In this document: positions 1 through 7,498 of the stretch, in pieces
Layout of the letters: each line of letters opens with the position of its first letter
Numbering within the stretch: the stretch's first letter is position 1
Origin: an uncultured Eubacteriales bacterium
Lineage (GTDB): Bacteria; Bacillota; Clostridia; Oscillospirales; Oscillospiraceae
Length of the DNA: 34,086 nucleotides
Assembly: GCA_900549485.1 (NCBI GenBank)
Contig: UROG01000029.1
Location: 1-34,086, forward strand
Direction of reading: 5' to 3'
Made by a program: the position numbers and the translations under genes
Notes under the pieces: model-generated
What the model saw: only the letters and a program-made list of their open reading frames with translations
Told to the model about the DNA's origin: nothing
Databases searched by the model: none

Positions 1-916
1 TTGTGGCCGGTGGCAGATAACCGTATACTTTTTTGCCGGAGTAGTTTTGCAGACGCTCGGCAAGCTCAGTGATGAGCAGTTCGAGTTTCGGATTTTTCAA
101 ATTACCATTCTGCATTTGCTTAATTAGGGAATTCATGACCTCCAGCACATTCTCCTGAATCTGGTCTCGGTGCACAGTCTGCTGAACGTAGATATTCTTC
201 AAGTCATCCTTGAATATCTGCCGCGTGAGCGCAGACCGCAACTCAAGTATAGCGGGCTTGGTTAGATAGCCTTCATTCGGGTCAGCCGAGAATATGACCA
301 GATGCACATGTACACTGCGCTCCTTTTCGTGGAATGCAGCGTACCACTTTAAGTGTGACGGCAGAATCTTATACGCTTTAGCTATACGATCCAGCTCAGA
401 GCAGATGAGTGAACGCCAACTCTCGGCAGAGTCATAGCCGAGGCGTTCCGCGTCTGAACGCTGTATCGCAATGACCGGCGTCCAGACATTGCCTTGATGA
501 TGAGCGACCTCATCGATTGCGTTTTGCAGCACAGGCACTTTACCGCCTGCATTCCACAGACCGTGCTCTCCGAGTTTCTTCACGCCGGGGCGGTTCGCGA
601 CGTAGTCAACGTAGTTCTCACGCTTATCCAGAAGGTACCCGTAGTTCTCCTGCACCTGAGAAATGAACTCCGCGGCATTCTTCTGCGTGCGCTCTGCTTT
701 GTAATCTTCATACTCCGGCATTCCACGAGTATCGGGAAACATTTTGAGCAGCCGAGATATAAAATCCTGCTGCTGTTTTGTCGCGGGCAAGCTGCTGTCG
801 GTATCCTTGAGCAGCTCGACACCCTCGCGAGTAGAAATATACTTTGTGAGATTTGCAAGCTTTGCCGACTGCTTTCCCCCTTTGAGATACGGCGAGGAGA
901 AAAATACACCGGCCAT
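1..916 (-). CDS. MobP-type (MobP3-like) conjugative relaxase, N-terminal 305 residues
   Basis: Relaxases nick oriT and stay covalently bound to the 5' end of the transferred strand through a tyrosine. The ATG at 916-914 shares its A with the TGA stop of the upstream gene (TGATG), so the two are translationally coupled. The frame is open to the left window edge, so the C-terminus is missing. The N-terminus begins with a serine-rich strand followed by KYISTREGVE, where Tyr26 is the likely nicking tyrosine. The metal-binding three-histidine motif is H196, H203 and H205, in HEKERSVHVHLVIFS. The arrangement matches MobP3-type relaxases of Clostridia elements. The candidate oriT lies about 600 bases upstream, past the MobC-like gene. 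Confidence 0.88.
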   Translation of the reverse strand, partial: MAGVFFSSPYLKGGKQSAKLANLTKYISTREGVELLKDTDSSLPATKQQQDFISRLLKMFPDTRGMPEYEDYKAERTQKNAAEFISQVQENYGYLLDKRENYVDYVANRPGVKKLGEHGLWNAGGKVPVLQNAIDEVAHHQGNVWTPVIAIQRSDAERLGYDSAESWRSLICSELDRIAKAYKILPSHLKWYAAFHEKERSVHVHLVIFSADPNEGYLTKPAILELRSALTRQIFKDDLKNIYVQQTVHRDQIQENVLEVMNSLIKQMQNGNLKNPKLELLITELAERLQNYSGKKVYGYLPPAT

Positions 917-1341
917 CAGTTATCAGAGTTGCCGCGCTGAATATCCAGCGCGGTATCGAAAGAAATGTTTCCGTATGTGCGCTTGACTTCATCCGCTGAG
1001 TAACCACGCAGAGCACGAAGGTCAGAGACGTCATCCTTGAAGTGCGCAGCGACTATGTGCATCATCATGTTCAGTTCCACGCTCCACTTGAACATGAGCT
1101 TTGAGAGCCTGTTCGTATTCTCTGTCAGTATCCCACGAATGTTTTGTGATACAGATTCACAGACGTATGAACTGACGTCGTCTGTTGCAAGGTAGCCCAT
1201 ATAAAATCTGAGAGCCTTGGTGATGAATTCACTTCTGTTTTTGCAATTGGCAGTTTCGAGCCATCCATCCATACGGGATAACAGCTCCGGCTTGAGCCAG
1301 ACTGCTATGCGTTTTACATTTTCTGTGCTTATTTCTATCAT
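916..1341 (-). CDS. MobC-like relaxosome accessory protein (ribbon-helix-helix N-terminus)
   Basis: A 141-residue protein with an N-terminal ribbon-helix-helix-like segment (residues about 8-50: a short basic strand VKRIAVWLKPEL, then two helices). The helical C-terminal half (about 60-110) is rich in Met and hydrophobic residues. GAGGAGG precedes the ATG. It is directly upstream of the relaxase and overlaps it by one base, and directly downstream of the candidate oriT. That is the usual place for a protein that binds oriT and recruits the relaxase. The name is based on position and the DNA-binding fold rather than a clear match to a named MobC family. Confidence 0.65.
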   Translation of the reverse strand: MIEISTENVKRIAVWLKPELLSRMDGWLETANCKNRSEFITKALRFYMGYLATDDVSSYVCESVSQNIRGILTENTNRLSKLMFKWSVELNMMMHIVAAHFKDDVSDLRALRGYSADEVKRTYGNISFDTALDIQRGNSDN

Positions 1342-1485
1342 CTCCTCCTCAAACGCGAAGAACCGCCGAATCCCTTGAAATAAGGGCGTTTCGCGGCTCT
1401 GCGTTCACCCAAAATTTTGAGTTTACTGAAAATGTGTACCTTGCCCGAAAGCTGAAAAAGACCCGCGTTGCGGGGCTTTGTGGGA

Positions 1486-1558
1486 GGGAGGTGCGCCCTT
1501 GGGTGTACCTCCCTTTATCATAGTGCCATTTTCGAACGGGCGCACCCGGACGAAAATG
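1486..1558. other. Candidate origin of transfer (oriT)
   Basis: Two hairpins lie in the gene-free stretch 1342-1661 just upstream of the mob genes. The first (1486-1513) is a 13-bp stem, two pairs of it wobble, with a 2-base loop, carrying GGTGCGCCCTT. The second (1527-1558) pairs CATTTTCG with CGAAAATG around an inner CGGG/CCCG stem, and carries the same GGTGCGCCC in the opposite orientation. The GTGCGCCCTT string is, from memory, the nick-region core of RSF1010/pIP501-type origins. The location and the paired motifs support oriT; the nick position is not shown. The rest of 1342-1661 contains a small CCCTT/AAGGG hairpin near 1375 and no convincing gene. Confidence 0.55.
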
Positions 1559-1661
1559 CCGCGAAAACGCCCTCAAACGCCGCGCGTTCGTTCGCCGGGG
1601 TATCCACGCCCTACCTGCCTCCGCAAAAGCGCACACAGCGCCTCACGTGGGCAAACACGGG

Positions 1662-2165
1662 CTACAGCTCCGGCATGAGACATTCGGTCTGCAGCTCCGT
1701 CTGTATCTTCTCGCAATACTCGTCGAGTGTCATGCCTTCACGCTCTTGGCAGTATTCGTCCATCTTCTCAAGAACTATCTCTTTCTCAACCTCAGATAAT
1801 TTGTACACTGCCGCCTCGTTAGAGCCGACACTGCGGCAGATCATAATGTCAAGGGTGTCGTCGACCTGCCGCGTTGTAACATTGTAGTTTGCGTAGACGT
1901 TGAGATAATCTTCCGGAGCGATCCCACCAAGTGAACCAAAAACACTTCTGGCGTCACAGTGCATCTCCATGTAGAAATTCAATTCGTCATCGCATTCCAA
2001 AATCTCATCGACGAAATCGAAATCGTCCTCAGCCAAGCTGTGGAGTTGCTCCGTTTCAATAACTACAATTGGAATCACGTCATAGTTGCCGTTGTCGCCA
2101 AGGGCAGACATGATCTCGCGCTGCTTCTGCTCGGTCAGGTCGTCCCAAAATATTTCGATGCTAAT
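1662..2165 (-). CDS. Conserved hypothetical protein of the element, apparent ATT start
   Basis: The first ATG is at 2111, but the frame upstream of it encodes SIEIFWDDLTEQKQREIM, which reads like a genuine N-terminus and continues smoothly into the rest. The only plausible start before the in-frame TGA is ATT at 2165, preceded by AGGTGA. With that start the gene overlaps the end of the upstream gene (stop at 2135) by 31 bases, as is common in this operon. The protein (167 residues) is acidic, has no membrane segment, and ends with a region rich in Cys, Glu and Met. I do not recognise a function. If ATT is not used, a shorter 149-residue form from 2111 remains possible. Confidence 0.6.
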   Translation of the reverse strand: MSIEIFWDDLTEQKQREIMSALGDNGNYDVIPIVVIETEQLHSLAEDDFDFVDEILECDDELNFYMEMHCDARSVFGSLGGIAPEDYLNVYANYNVTTRQVDDTLDIMICRSVGSNEAAVYKLSEVEKEIVLEKMDEYCQEREGMTLDEYCEKIQTELQTECLMPEL

Positions 2166-2461
2166 GACTCTTCACCTGCATCTGTAGTGACTGGCGCAGT
2201 GTTAACTGCAGGTGAAATTTCCACCGGCTCTTCAACTTTCTTCGGCGCAGGCGGCTTTGCTGTGCGCTTCGGCTTTGCCGGAACAACTACATCGTCCTCG
2301 TCAATGTACTCACGCACAGCGGCCGGGACATGCTTTTCGTAAAGGTGCAGCAAAGCCGCCGCGAGCTCATCCTCAGCCGTCAGTTCCTTCTTCTTGAGAT
2401 ACTTGTTCAGTGCCCGCAGCTTCTCATCATCGAAGCTGACGGATATGTTTATTTGTTTCAT
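2135..2461 (-). CDS. DUF6103-like small element protein
   Basis: A 108-residue protein. Residues 1-60 form a short strand (KQINISVSFD) followed by helices, resembling a ribbon-helix-helix or helical DNA-associated fold. Residues 62-85 are a Pro/Lys/Ala-rich linker (PAKPKRTAKPPAPKK) and the tail is acidic. AAGGGGG precedes the ATG. It matches, from memory, the DUF6103 proteins that sit near the mob region of Tn1549-like elements. No biochemical role is known to me. It is separated from the divergent toxin-antitoxin promoter by only about 60 bases. Confidence 0.6.
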   Translation of the reverse strand: MKQINISVSFDDEKLRALNKYLKKKELTAEDELAAALLHLYEKHVPAAVREYIDEDDVVVPAKPKRTAKPPAPKKVEEPVEISPAVNTAPVTTDAGEESLASKYFGTT

Positions 2462-2521
2462 TGTGTTCCCCCTTATTGTTTCAAATTATTTCTGCATAGA
2501 ATAATACAAATCATTTTTCTG

Positions 2522-2557
2522 TTGACGCGAGTTAATATGTACGCTATAATGTACATA
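2522..2557 (+). promoter_or_regulatory. Sigma-A promoter with overlapping operator for the toxin-antitoxin operon
   Basis: TTGACG (2522-2527) and TATAAT (2545-2550) are separated by 17 bases, a near-consensus vegetative promoter. The -10 box is flanked by an inverted repeat, TATGTAC (2536-2542) and GTACATA (2551-2557). This is the expected position for an autoregulatory site bound by the YefM/Phd-type antitoxin. GGAGG at 2561-2565 follows. Confidence 0.8.
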
Positions 2558-2573
2558 TACGGAGGTGATCACT

Positions 2574-2822
2574 TTGCTTAACACCAATATTACGAGCTTT
2601 CGCAAGAATGTTTTCTCTATGCTTGAGCAGACCATCAAGTACAATGAGCCTCTCAACATCAGCACCAAGGCCGGCAACGCTGTCGTTCTCAGTGAGGAAG
2701 ACTATCGTGGCATGATAGAGACGCTGAACCTTATGTCCGATCCTAAGATGAAAAGCAAGCTGCTTGACGGAATGGCTACGCCGCTCTCCGAGTGCGTTCC
2801 GGAGGGCGAGATAGACTGGTGA
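2574..2822 (+). CDS. YefM/Phd-family antitoxin
   Basis: An 82-residue protein that neutralises the adjacent YoeB-like RNase and represses its own promoter. The N-terminus (NTNITSFRKNVFSMLEQT) and the strand-helix NAVVLSEEDYRGMIETL are typical of the Phd/YefM fold; the acidic C-terminus is the toxin-binding part. I chose TTG at 2574, 8 bases after GGAGG, over a GTG at 2565 that overlaps the ribosome binding site. Its TGA stop overlaps the toxin ATG (TGATG). The pair lies on the opposite strand inside the conjugative element and probably stabilises it. Confidence 0.85.
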   Translation: MLNTNITSFRKNVFSMLEQTIKYNEPLNISTKAGNAVVLSEEDYRGMIETLNLMSDPKMKSKLLDGMATPLSECVPEGEIDW

Positions 2823-3088
2823 TGTACAAAATAGTTTACACGAAGGCAGCAGCAAAGGATGTGCCGAAGCTCAAGGCGGCGCACCTTGACGGCAAGGTGA
2901 AGGCGCTGATTGAGATCATCAGAGTCAATCCATTTCAGAACCCGCCATCATACGAAAAGCTCGTCGGCGACCTTTCGGGTCTGTACTCCCGCAGGATCAA
3001 TGCACAGCACCGCTTGGTGTACGAAGTCGTTGAAGAGGCACAGACAATAAAGATACTCAGTATGTGGTCGCACTACGAACGGCTGTGA
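2822..3088 (+). CDS. YoeB/Txe-family toxin (ribosome-dependent mRNA interferase)
   Basis: An 88-residue protein of normal family length. YoeB toxins cut mRNA in the ribosomal A site. The catalytic positions known from E. coli YoeB have counterparts: Glu45 (near PSYEKL), Arg64 in RRINAQHRLVY, and His84 followed by Tyr85 at the C-terminus. The start codon overlaps the antitoxin stop, which couples synthesis. The gene appears intact. It is followed by a strong terminator and lies antisense to the surrounding conjugation genes. Confidence 0.88.
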   Translation: MYKIVYTKAAAKDVPKLKAAHLDGKVKALIEIIRVNPFQNPPSYEKLVGDLSGLYSRRINAQHRLVYEVVEEAQTIKILSMWSHYERL

Positions 3089-3092
3089 ATCT

Positions 3093-3124
3093 ACACGCTC
3101 GGCATTATGCCGGGCGTGTTTTCT
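3093..3124 (+). terminator. Rho-independent terminator of the toxin-antitoxin operon
   Basis: ACACGCTCGGCA pairs with TGCCGGGCGTGT (one T-G wobble) across a short loop, followed by TTTTCTT. It lies 5 bases after the toxin stop. The T-rich tail extends into the end of the convergent NlpC/P60 gene. Confidence 0.85.
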
Positions 3125-4314
3125 TAGTCGTAAGAAATATACGGTACCTGAAGCCAGTGCGTCCAGCCGCGGCCTTCGAGCTGCGTTTTTACCACGCCGT
3201 ACTTCGTGCCCATCGCCTCTATCACTTCACCATTGCCTATATACACGCCTATGTGCCCGTCGTGCCAGACCGCAAGTCCGGGAGTATCGGGTATGGTATC
3301 AATGCTACCGGATACCGCGGCGTTGTAGTACATCTGGTTTGCACCGAAATCCGGCATACCGTTTGTACCGTAGCGCAGTTCCAGCGTCTCCGAGTCGAGC
3401 CAGCCGTAGCCCTTGATGAGTCCGACACAGTCGGCAGTCCTGCCTCCGACCCAGTTGGCGCGGATGAAGTCCGCATAGTTGCCGACTCCCTCCGGGTACT
3501 GCTGGAGCTTCGACGCAAACAGCTCCTCTGTCATGATCTGACCGTAAGTTCCCCAGACATAACCCCAGCTTGATTGCCATGCATTTATAGCGTAAGCCGC
3601 AAGGTCGTGAGCGTTCTTCGTTGACGGATCGGAGAATGTACTGAGGTCAATCTCCACGCTCCTTTGCCCGCCTACTTCATATGCGCCGGTGTAATTCTCA
3701 ACGCCCATCGGTCCTGCTATCATGGTATAGATATGCTTGATGTTATCCTTATCCTCATCGGTTATCTCTCTGCCGAGCTCGGCGGAGAGATTTATATAAG
3801 CGTCGCTTAACGACAGCGGAGTGATCGCGTTGTACGTCTCTGTCGCTGTGACAATCTCACCGTTCTCATCTTCGCTCTCGACCTCGCGTGTCAGCTCCTG
3901 CTCGGAATAGAAGCAGTCAACAAACCGACCGGCTGCTCTTGTTGTCGGTGCATCTTCTCCGAAGCACAGGGCAAAGAAAACGGCCTTGACCATAGTCGGG
4001 TCAAGGCTTCCTGTGCTGTCCTCGCTTGAATTCGACGCGGCTATCGCCGAATCCAGAAGAGAAAAAGCTTCCCGCATTTCTGAGACATGGGAGCGAAACT
4101 CTGACGGTACTTTCTCCGTGTAGTTCGGCCCGTAGAAGCACGCTTTCACAGTCGTGTTGTTGTGTTCTGCGCCGCCGCTTGCGAGGGAGCAGAGCACCGC
4201 GGTTATGAGAATGAGCGGAGAGAGCACTGCCGCGAGTATCCACGCTATCGTTTTCCTGCCCTTGTCGCTGCCGCCAACAGCGAGCGCCAGCTTTGCAAGT
4301 ACGGTATTCATCAT
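3124..4314 (-). CDS. NlpC/P60-type peptidoglycan hydrolase of the conjugation machinery
   Basis: A 396-residue membrane-anchored protein. A cytoplasmic basic N-terminus is followed by one transmembrane segment (about 23-46). The external middle domain (about 60-270) resembles the lysozyme-like part of Tn916 Orf14-type proteins. The C-terminus has the NlpC/P60 pattern with nucleophile Cys296 in ADCVGLIKGYGW and His354 in WHDGHIGVYIG. Such enzymes open the cell wall locally so that the type IV secretion channel can cross it. The gene starts inside the last codons of virB4 (4-base overlap). The T-rich terminator of the opposite-strand toxin gene abuts its stop. Confidence 0.85.
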   Translation of the reverse strand: MMNTVLAKLALAVGGSDKGRKTIAWILAAVLSPLILITAVLCSLASGGAEHNNTTVKACFYGPNYTEKVPSEFRSHVSEMREAFSLLDSAIAASNSSEDSTGSLDPTMVKAVFFALCFGEDAPTTRAAGRFVDCFYSEQELTREVESEDENGEIVTATETYNAITPLSLSDAYINLSAELGREITDEDKDNIKHIYTMIAGPMGVENYTGAYEVGGQRSVEIDLSTFSDPSTKNAHDLAAYAINAWQSSWGYVWGTYGQIMTEELFASKLQQYPEGVGNYADFIRANWVGGRTADCVGLIKGYGWLDSETLELRYGTNGMPDFGANQMYYNAAVSGSIDTIPDTPGLAVWHDGHIGVYIGNGEVIEAMGTKYGVVKTQLEGRGWTHWLQVPYISYD

Positions 4315-6200
4315 CGTCCACCCGCCATGCCGAACAGCGCTTCCTTGTGCGGCGGGGCATGGACTTCAAGCAGATACCGCTCATTGCCGCACTTGTATAG
4401 GCATACCCCGCGCTGGGGATAGCGGATGAGGTCATACTCGGATTCTTCGAGCTGCAGCATATCCATATACGAGCGCTTATCTATTGACCCTGCATTGAAA
4501 AGGAACTGGTGCGGCGGAATGGAGAACAGCGGCTTCGTCATCTCGCGCACGTTCGGCTGGTCGAAGTCATCAAGGTTCTGCGAGGCGAGAATCATAGCGG
4601 ACTCCTTCTTACGCACGCGCTTGAGGCAGTTGCGGATGTACTCTATCGCTGTGGGGTTGCTGAGCCAAATGTACAGCTCGTCGAGCGTGGCGACGGTGTT
4701 GCCCTCGGTCAGAAGCTTGTCGGACATATAACTGAGAATGTTGAAGAGCATTGCGTTCTGAATATTTCGGCCTGCCATGAGCAAACTCTTTACCCCGAAC
4801 ACAAGGAAACGCGAAGAGGTTATGTTCGTGTGCCCGTTGAAGAACTGCGAGTCAGCACCTTTGCATATAGAGTTCAGTCCAAGCAGCACCTCCTGCAGGA
4901 GCTGTGGAGTATAGAGATTGTGCGCCGCCGCATCGTAGTTTTTGTACTCCTCTTCAATAAGATCATAGAGGTCAGAGAGCACAGGATAATTCTCCGGCTT
5001 GAGCTGCGAGAAATTCGTATAGTCTGAAATATGAAACCTGGAATACAGCTTCGAGAGCAGTATCTCTATAGTGTCTATCTGCGGATCGGTGAAGTCCTTA
5101 TACGCGCGGAAGAAATCTCGCAGAAACGAGAGGTGCTGAGAGAGCACGGTTTTCTTTTTGAATGTCTCCGGTGTCGACGGATCGTCTTCATCCTCGCCGG
5201 TGCTCCAGCACTTCGGCTCAAGTACGTTGATGATGTACTGCCCGCCCATAAGGTCAATGAAGCAGCCGTCAAGCGCGGCGCAGAGCTCGCCCTGTTCATG
5301 TTCAACGTCCAGCGAGATAATGTTTTTCCCAGCCTCACGGCAGTTGACCATGAGGAGCTTCATAAGATAGGACTTGCCCTGGCCGGAGTTGCCGAGGATG
5401 AGAACATTCGCCGAGGTCTTGTCCTCGTCGCGCTGGTCAAAGTCCGTGAGGATGTTGCTGCCGTATCTGTCTTTGCCTATGTAGAAGCCGTGGGCGTCAG
5501 TCTTACCGGAATAATTATATATGTATAAGTTGGCCACGCTCGATGCCGGGAGCACACGTTCGAACTGTGCGCCGAAAATGTTATGCCCCTGCGGGCAGGT
5601 GGAGAGATAACCTTTCTGCTGGCGCAATCTCAAACGGTCAACATTCAACTTTGATCTCAGCAGCTCAGATATTACCTCGGATTGCAGACGCTCAAGCTCC
5701 TGCATAGTCGGGGCGCACAGCTCAATGAACACAGCGCAGTGGATGAGCGGCTCACGCCTTTTTCTCATGGCATTTACCATCTCGAATACATCCTGCAGGT
5801 TGCCTTCGGCGGTGATCATCTGCTTGGTGTCGTTGGTGTTCGCGCGGCTGAGCCTGTTCTTGTTGGTTGCGTTCTGGATAATGCGGTTTTCCTCCATCGC
5901 GTCAACGATGCGCGTGTATATGCGGATGTTGACTCCGCATTTCTCACCGAGGTGACGGAGTATAGCCTGATCCTCGGTCGCAGCCGGGTACTCCTTCAGT
6001 GCCCAGACGCAGCAGTAGAGGTTATCTCGGATATATACGTCGGGGTTGAACTTCAATACTCCCGGTGCGATCATATCTAAGAATGTCTTGCGCGGCGGCG
6101 CAGATTTCACGGGCTGCTTGCGCGCGGCGCTTTTCTTCTCTTCCTTTACAGGAGCAGATTTCTGCTTCAAGTGTTTTCCTATATAGTTTTTCCTCCTCAT
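4311..6200 (-). CDS. VirB4-family conjugation ATPase
   Basis: The energy-supplying ATPase of the type IV secretion channel. Walker A is GNSGQGKS (residues about 270-277) and the Walker B region is TLDE (about 505-508). A basic, Lys-rich N-terminal tail (about 1-40) precedes a CagE/TrbE-like region. I chose ATG 6200, which overlaps the upstream TGA as ATGA; a GTG at 6206 would add two residues. At about 629 residues it is shorter than a full VirB4 because a separate upstream gene supplies an additional N-terminal piece. It overlaps the downstream NlpC/P60 gene by 4 bases. Confidence 0.9.
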   Translation of the reverse strand: MRRKNYIGKHLKQKSAPVKEEKKSAARKQPVKSAPPRKTFLDMIAPGVLKFNPDVYIRDNLYCCVWALKEYPAATEDQAILRHLGEKCGVNIRIYTRIVDAMEENRIIQNATNKNRLSRANTNDTKQMITAEGNLQDVFEMVNAMRKRREPLIHCAVFIELCAPTMQELERLQSEVISELLRSKLNVDRLRLRQQKGYLSTCPQGHNIFGAQFERVLPASSVANLYIYNYSGKTDAHGFYIGKDRYGSNILTDFDQRDEDKTSANVLILGNSGQGKSYLMKLLMVNCREAGKNIISLDVEHEQGELCAALDGCFIDLMGGQYIINVLEPKCWSTGEDEDDPSTPETFKKKTVLSQHLSFLRDFFRAYKDFTDPQIDTIEILLSKLYSRFHISDYTNFSQLKPENYPVLSDLYDLIEEEYKNYDAAAHNLYTPQLLQEVLLGLNSICKGADSQFFNGHTNITSSRFLVFGVKSLLMAGRNIQNAMLFNILSYMSDKLLTEGNTVATLDELYIWLSNPTAIEYIRNCLKRVRKKESAMILASQNLDDFDQPNVREMTKPLFSIPPHQFLFNAGSIDKRSYMDMLQLEESEYDLIRYPQRGVCLYKCGNERYLLEVHAPPHKEALFGMAGGR

Positions 6201-6754
6201 TCCCACTGCTGACCGTCATAGTCCGGGTACAGATCAACGCTGATGCTCTGCCCGTAGTACACGGCAAGCAGTTTTTTCAGTTCCTGCCGGTCGGCGCGAT
6301 GGACGGTGAAGCCCTGCTCGTGGATGTATTTCTCAACATTGCCGAGGTGGGCGTAGATGTCGCCCCTAATCTCACTGCGTATGCGCAGGACAATGTAAAA
6401 CTGACGGGACGACGCCGTCATGACCTGTATTCGGTCGAGGTGTTCTATGTCCTGCTCCAGCAGATGCCTCACGGCGGGGCAGCTCTCGTTCTCAAGCCTG
6501 TCGCGGTAAAAGCGCTTGTTGTATTCAAACGACTGCATCGAGTCCGTAGCGATCATCTCTATCCCGTCGTAGCCCTTGATGATGTTGAGCAGGGCGTTTA
6601 TCCTTGCGTCAATGCTGTCGGCGGGGAGCACGCTCAGGTTGGTAGGCGCAACGGAAAAGAAAACGAGCTCGCCCTGCTTTGTAGATATCCCGTAATCCGT
6701 TATAGCCTCAATGCCGAGCAGCTCCTGTGTAGATTCTTTCTTTTTGAAGATCAT
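6197..6754 (-). CDS. Conjugation protein, probable detached N-terminal domain of VirB4/TraE
   Basis: A 185-residue soluble protein beginning MIFKKKESTQELLG. It has the alternating strand/helix character of the N-terminal region of VirB4/TraE proteins, including EYNKRFYRDRL and the hydrophobic strand QFYIVLRI. GGAGG precedes ATG 6754, which overlaps the PrgI stop by 4 bases; the stop in turn overlaps the virB4 start. Position between prgI and virB4 is constant in Tn1549-like elements, as I recall. The assignment as a VirB4 N-domain is inference from position and pattern. Confidence 0.6.
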   Translation of the reverse strand: MIFKKKESTQELLGIEAITDYGISTKQGELVFFSVAPTNLSVLPADSIDARINALLNIIKGYDGIEMIATDSMQSFEYNKRFYRDRLENESCPAVRHLLEQDIEHLDRIQVMTASSRQFYIVLRIRSEIRGDIYAHLGNVEKYIHEQGFTVHRADRQELKKLLAVYYGQSISVDLYPDYDGQQWE

Positions 6755-7014
6755 GTGGGATCCCTCCATTCAAAGTATTGCTGGCGTGTGAAGAAATACG
6801 CCGCGGCATAGCGGATGAAATCCAGTATGCTGGTGTTGTCAAAGCGGATGCTTAGAAAACCGTATGCGACGACAAGCGCCAGCGGCAGCAACGCGCCTGT
6901 GCGCACGAGCGAGAATATGCCTATAAGAAAACCGATGCCGATGATGGCAAGGTCCTTGAGTTCCCACAGCCAGAGCGTCGCCTTGGCTGCGAGGTTGTCC
7001 GGGTAAATGTACAT
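6751..7014 (-). CDS. PrgI-family small membrane protein of the type IV secretion system
   Basis: An 87-residue protein with two closely spaced hydrophobic segments (about 22-40 and 42-58), opening with MYIYPDNLAAKATLWLWEL. PrgI/TcpE-type proteins are inner-membrane components encoded just before VirB4 in Gram-positive conjugation systems. GGAGGG precedes the ATG. It overlaps the next gene by 4 bases. Confidence 0.8.
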   Translation of the reverse strand: MYIYPDNLAAKATLWLWELKDLAIIGIGFLIGIFSLVRTGALLPLALVVAYGFLSIRFDNTSILDFIRYAAAYFFTRQQYFEWRDPT

Positions 7015-7038
7015 TGAAAACCCTCCTATGAAATGTTT

Positions 7039-7066
7039 AAGCCGCCGTGGTCTCCCACGACGGCTT
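7039..7066 (-). other. Intergenic hairpin between the tandem ribbon-helix-helix gene and prgI
   Basis: A 12-bp stem (one G-U pair in the minus-strand RNA) with a 4-base loop lies between two co-oriented genes. No T-run follows, so it is not a classical terminator. It may protect mRNA ends or tune downstream expression. Confidence 0.5.
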
Positions 7067-7082
7067 TGATGATGTATGCTTT

Positions 7083-7388
7083 TTATTCTGCCTCTTCCGC
7101 GTCCGCGGCGTCAGTGAGCGCAGTCTCTATGAGCCCGATGATGAACTCTTTCTGCGTCAGCCCGTATTTGCTCAGATGCTCCTTGATCCTTACGAAGAGT
7201 TCCTCCGGAATCTGCAGCGCCAGTGTCCTTGTTCCGTTTGCCATAGTTCTGCCTCCTTCAAAATGTTCTCTGATGATCTTCTCGACGTACTCGCTCAGTG
7301 TCAGCGCCATCTGCTCCTGTTCCTCGCGCACCTTGACGTGCAGCGACTCCGGGATCATGGCACAGAGGTTTTTCTTCTTTTCATCCAT
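7083..7388 (-). CDS. Tandem ribbon-helix-helix protein
   Basis: A 101-residue protein made of two similar halves. Residues about 4-45 (KKNLCAMIPESLHVKVREEQ, then EYVEKIIREHF) and about 50-92 (GTRTLALQIPEELFVRIKEH, then KEFIIGLIETAL) each look like a ribbon-helix-helix unit with the strand-helix-helix pattern. A single chain could therefore supply a whole dimeric DNA-binding unit. ATG 7388 has GGAG 8 bases upstream; an earlier ATG at 7415 lacks a good site. It sits between the cytosine methyltransferase and prgI. The DNA target is unknown; a role in regulating the transfer genes is inference. Confidence 0.65.
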   Translation of the reverse strand: MDEKKKNLCAMIPESLHVKVREEQEQMALTLSEYVEKIIREHFEGGRTMANGTRTLALQIPEELFVRIKEHLSKYGLTQKEFIIGLIETALTDAADAEEAE

Positions 7389-7498
7389 GAGCTTTACTCC
7401 TTTCCGCTTTTGCAAGCGAAGTATACCCGAAGCTCCGGCACAAAGCTATTCATCATAAGCAATGAAGATCATCAGCAAAACGAAGCAGATACAACAAG

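Noticed and set aside
1349..1636. A 95-codon minus-strand open frame in the gap upstream of the MobC-like gene
   Set aside because: The Arg-rich translation resembles no protein, and the region is better explained by the hairpins of the candidate oriT.
2212..2397. Possible small plus-strand gene
   Set aside because: Shadow of the DUF6103-like gene; no ribosome binding site.
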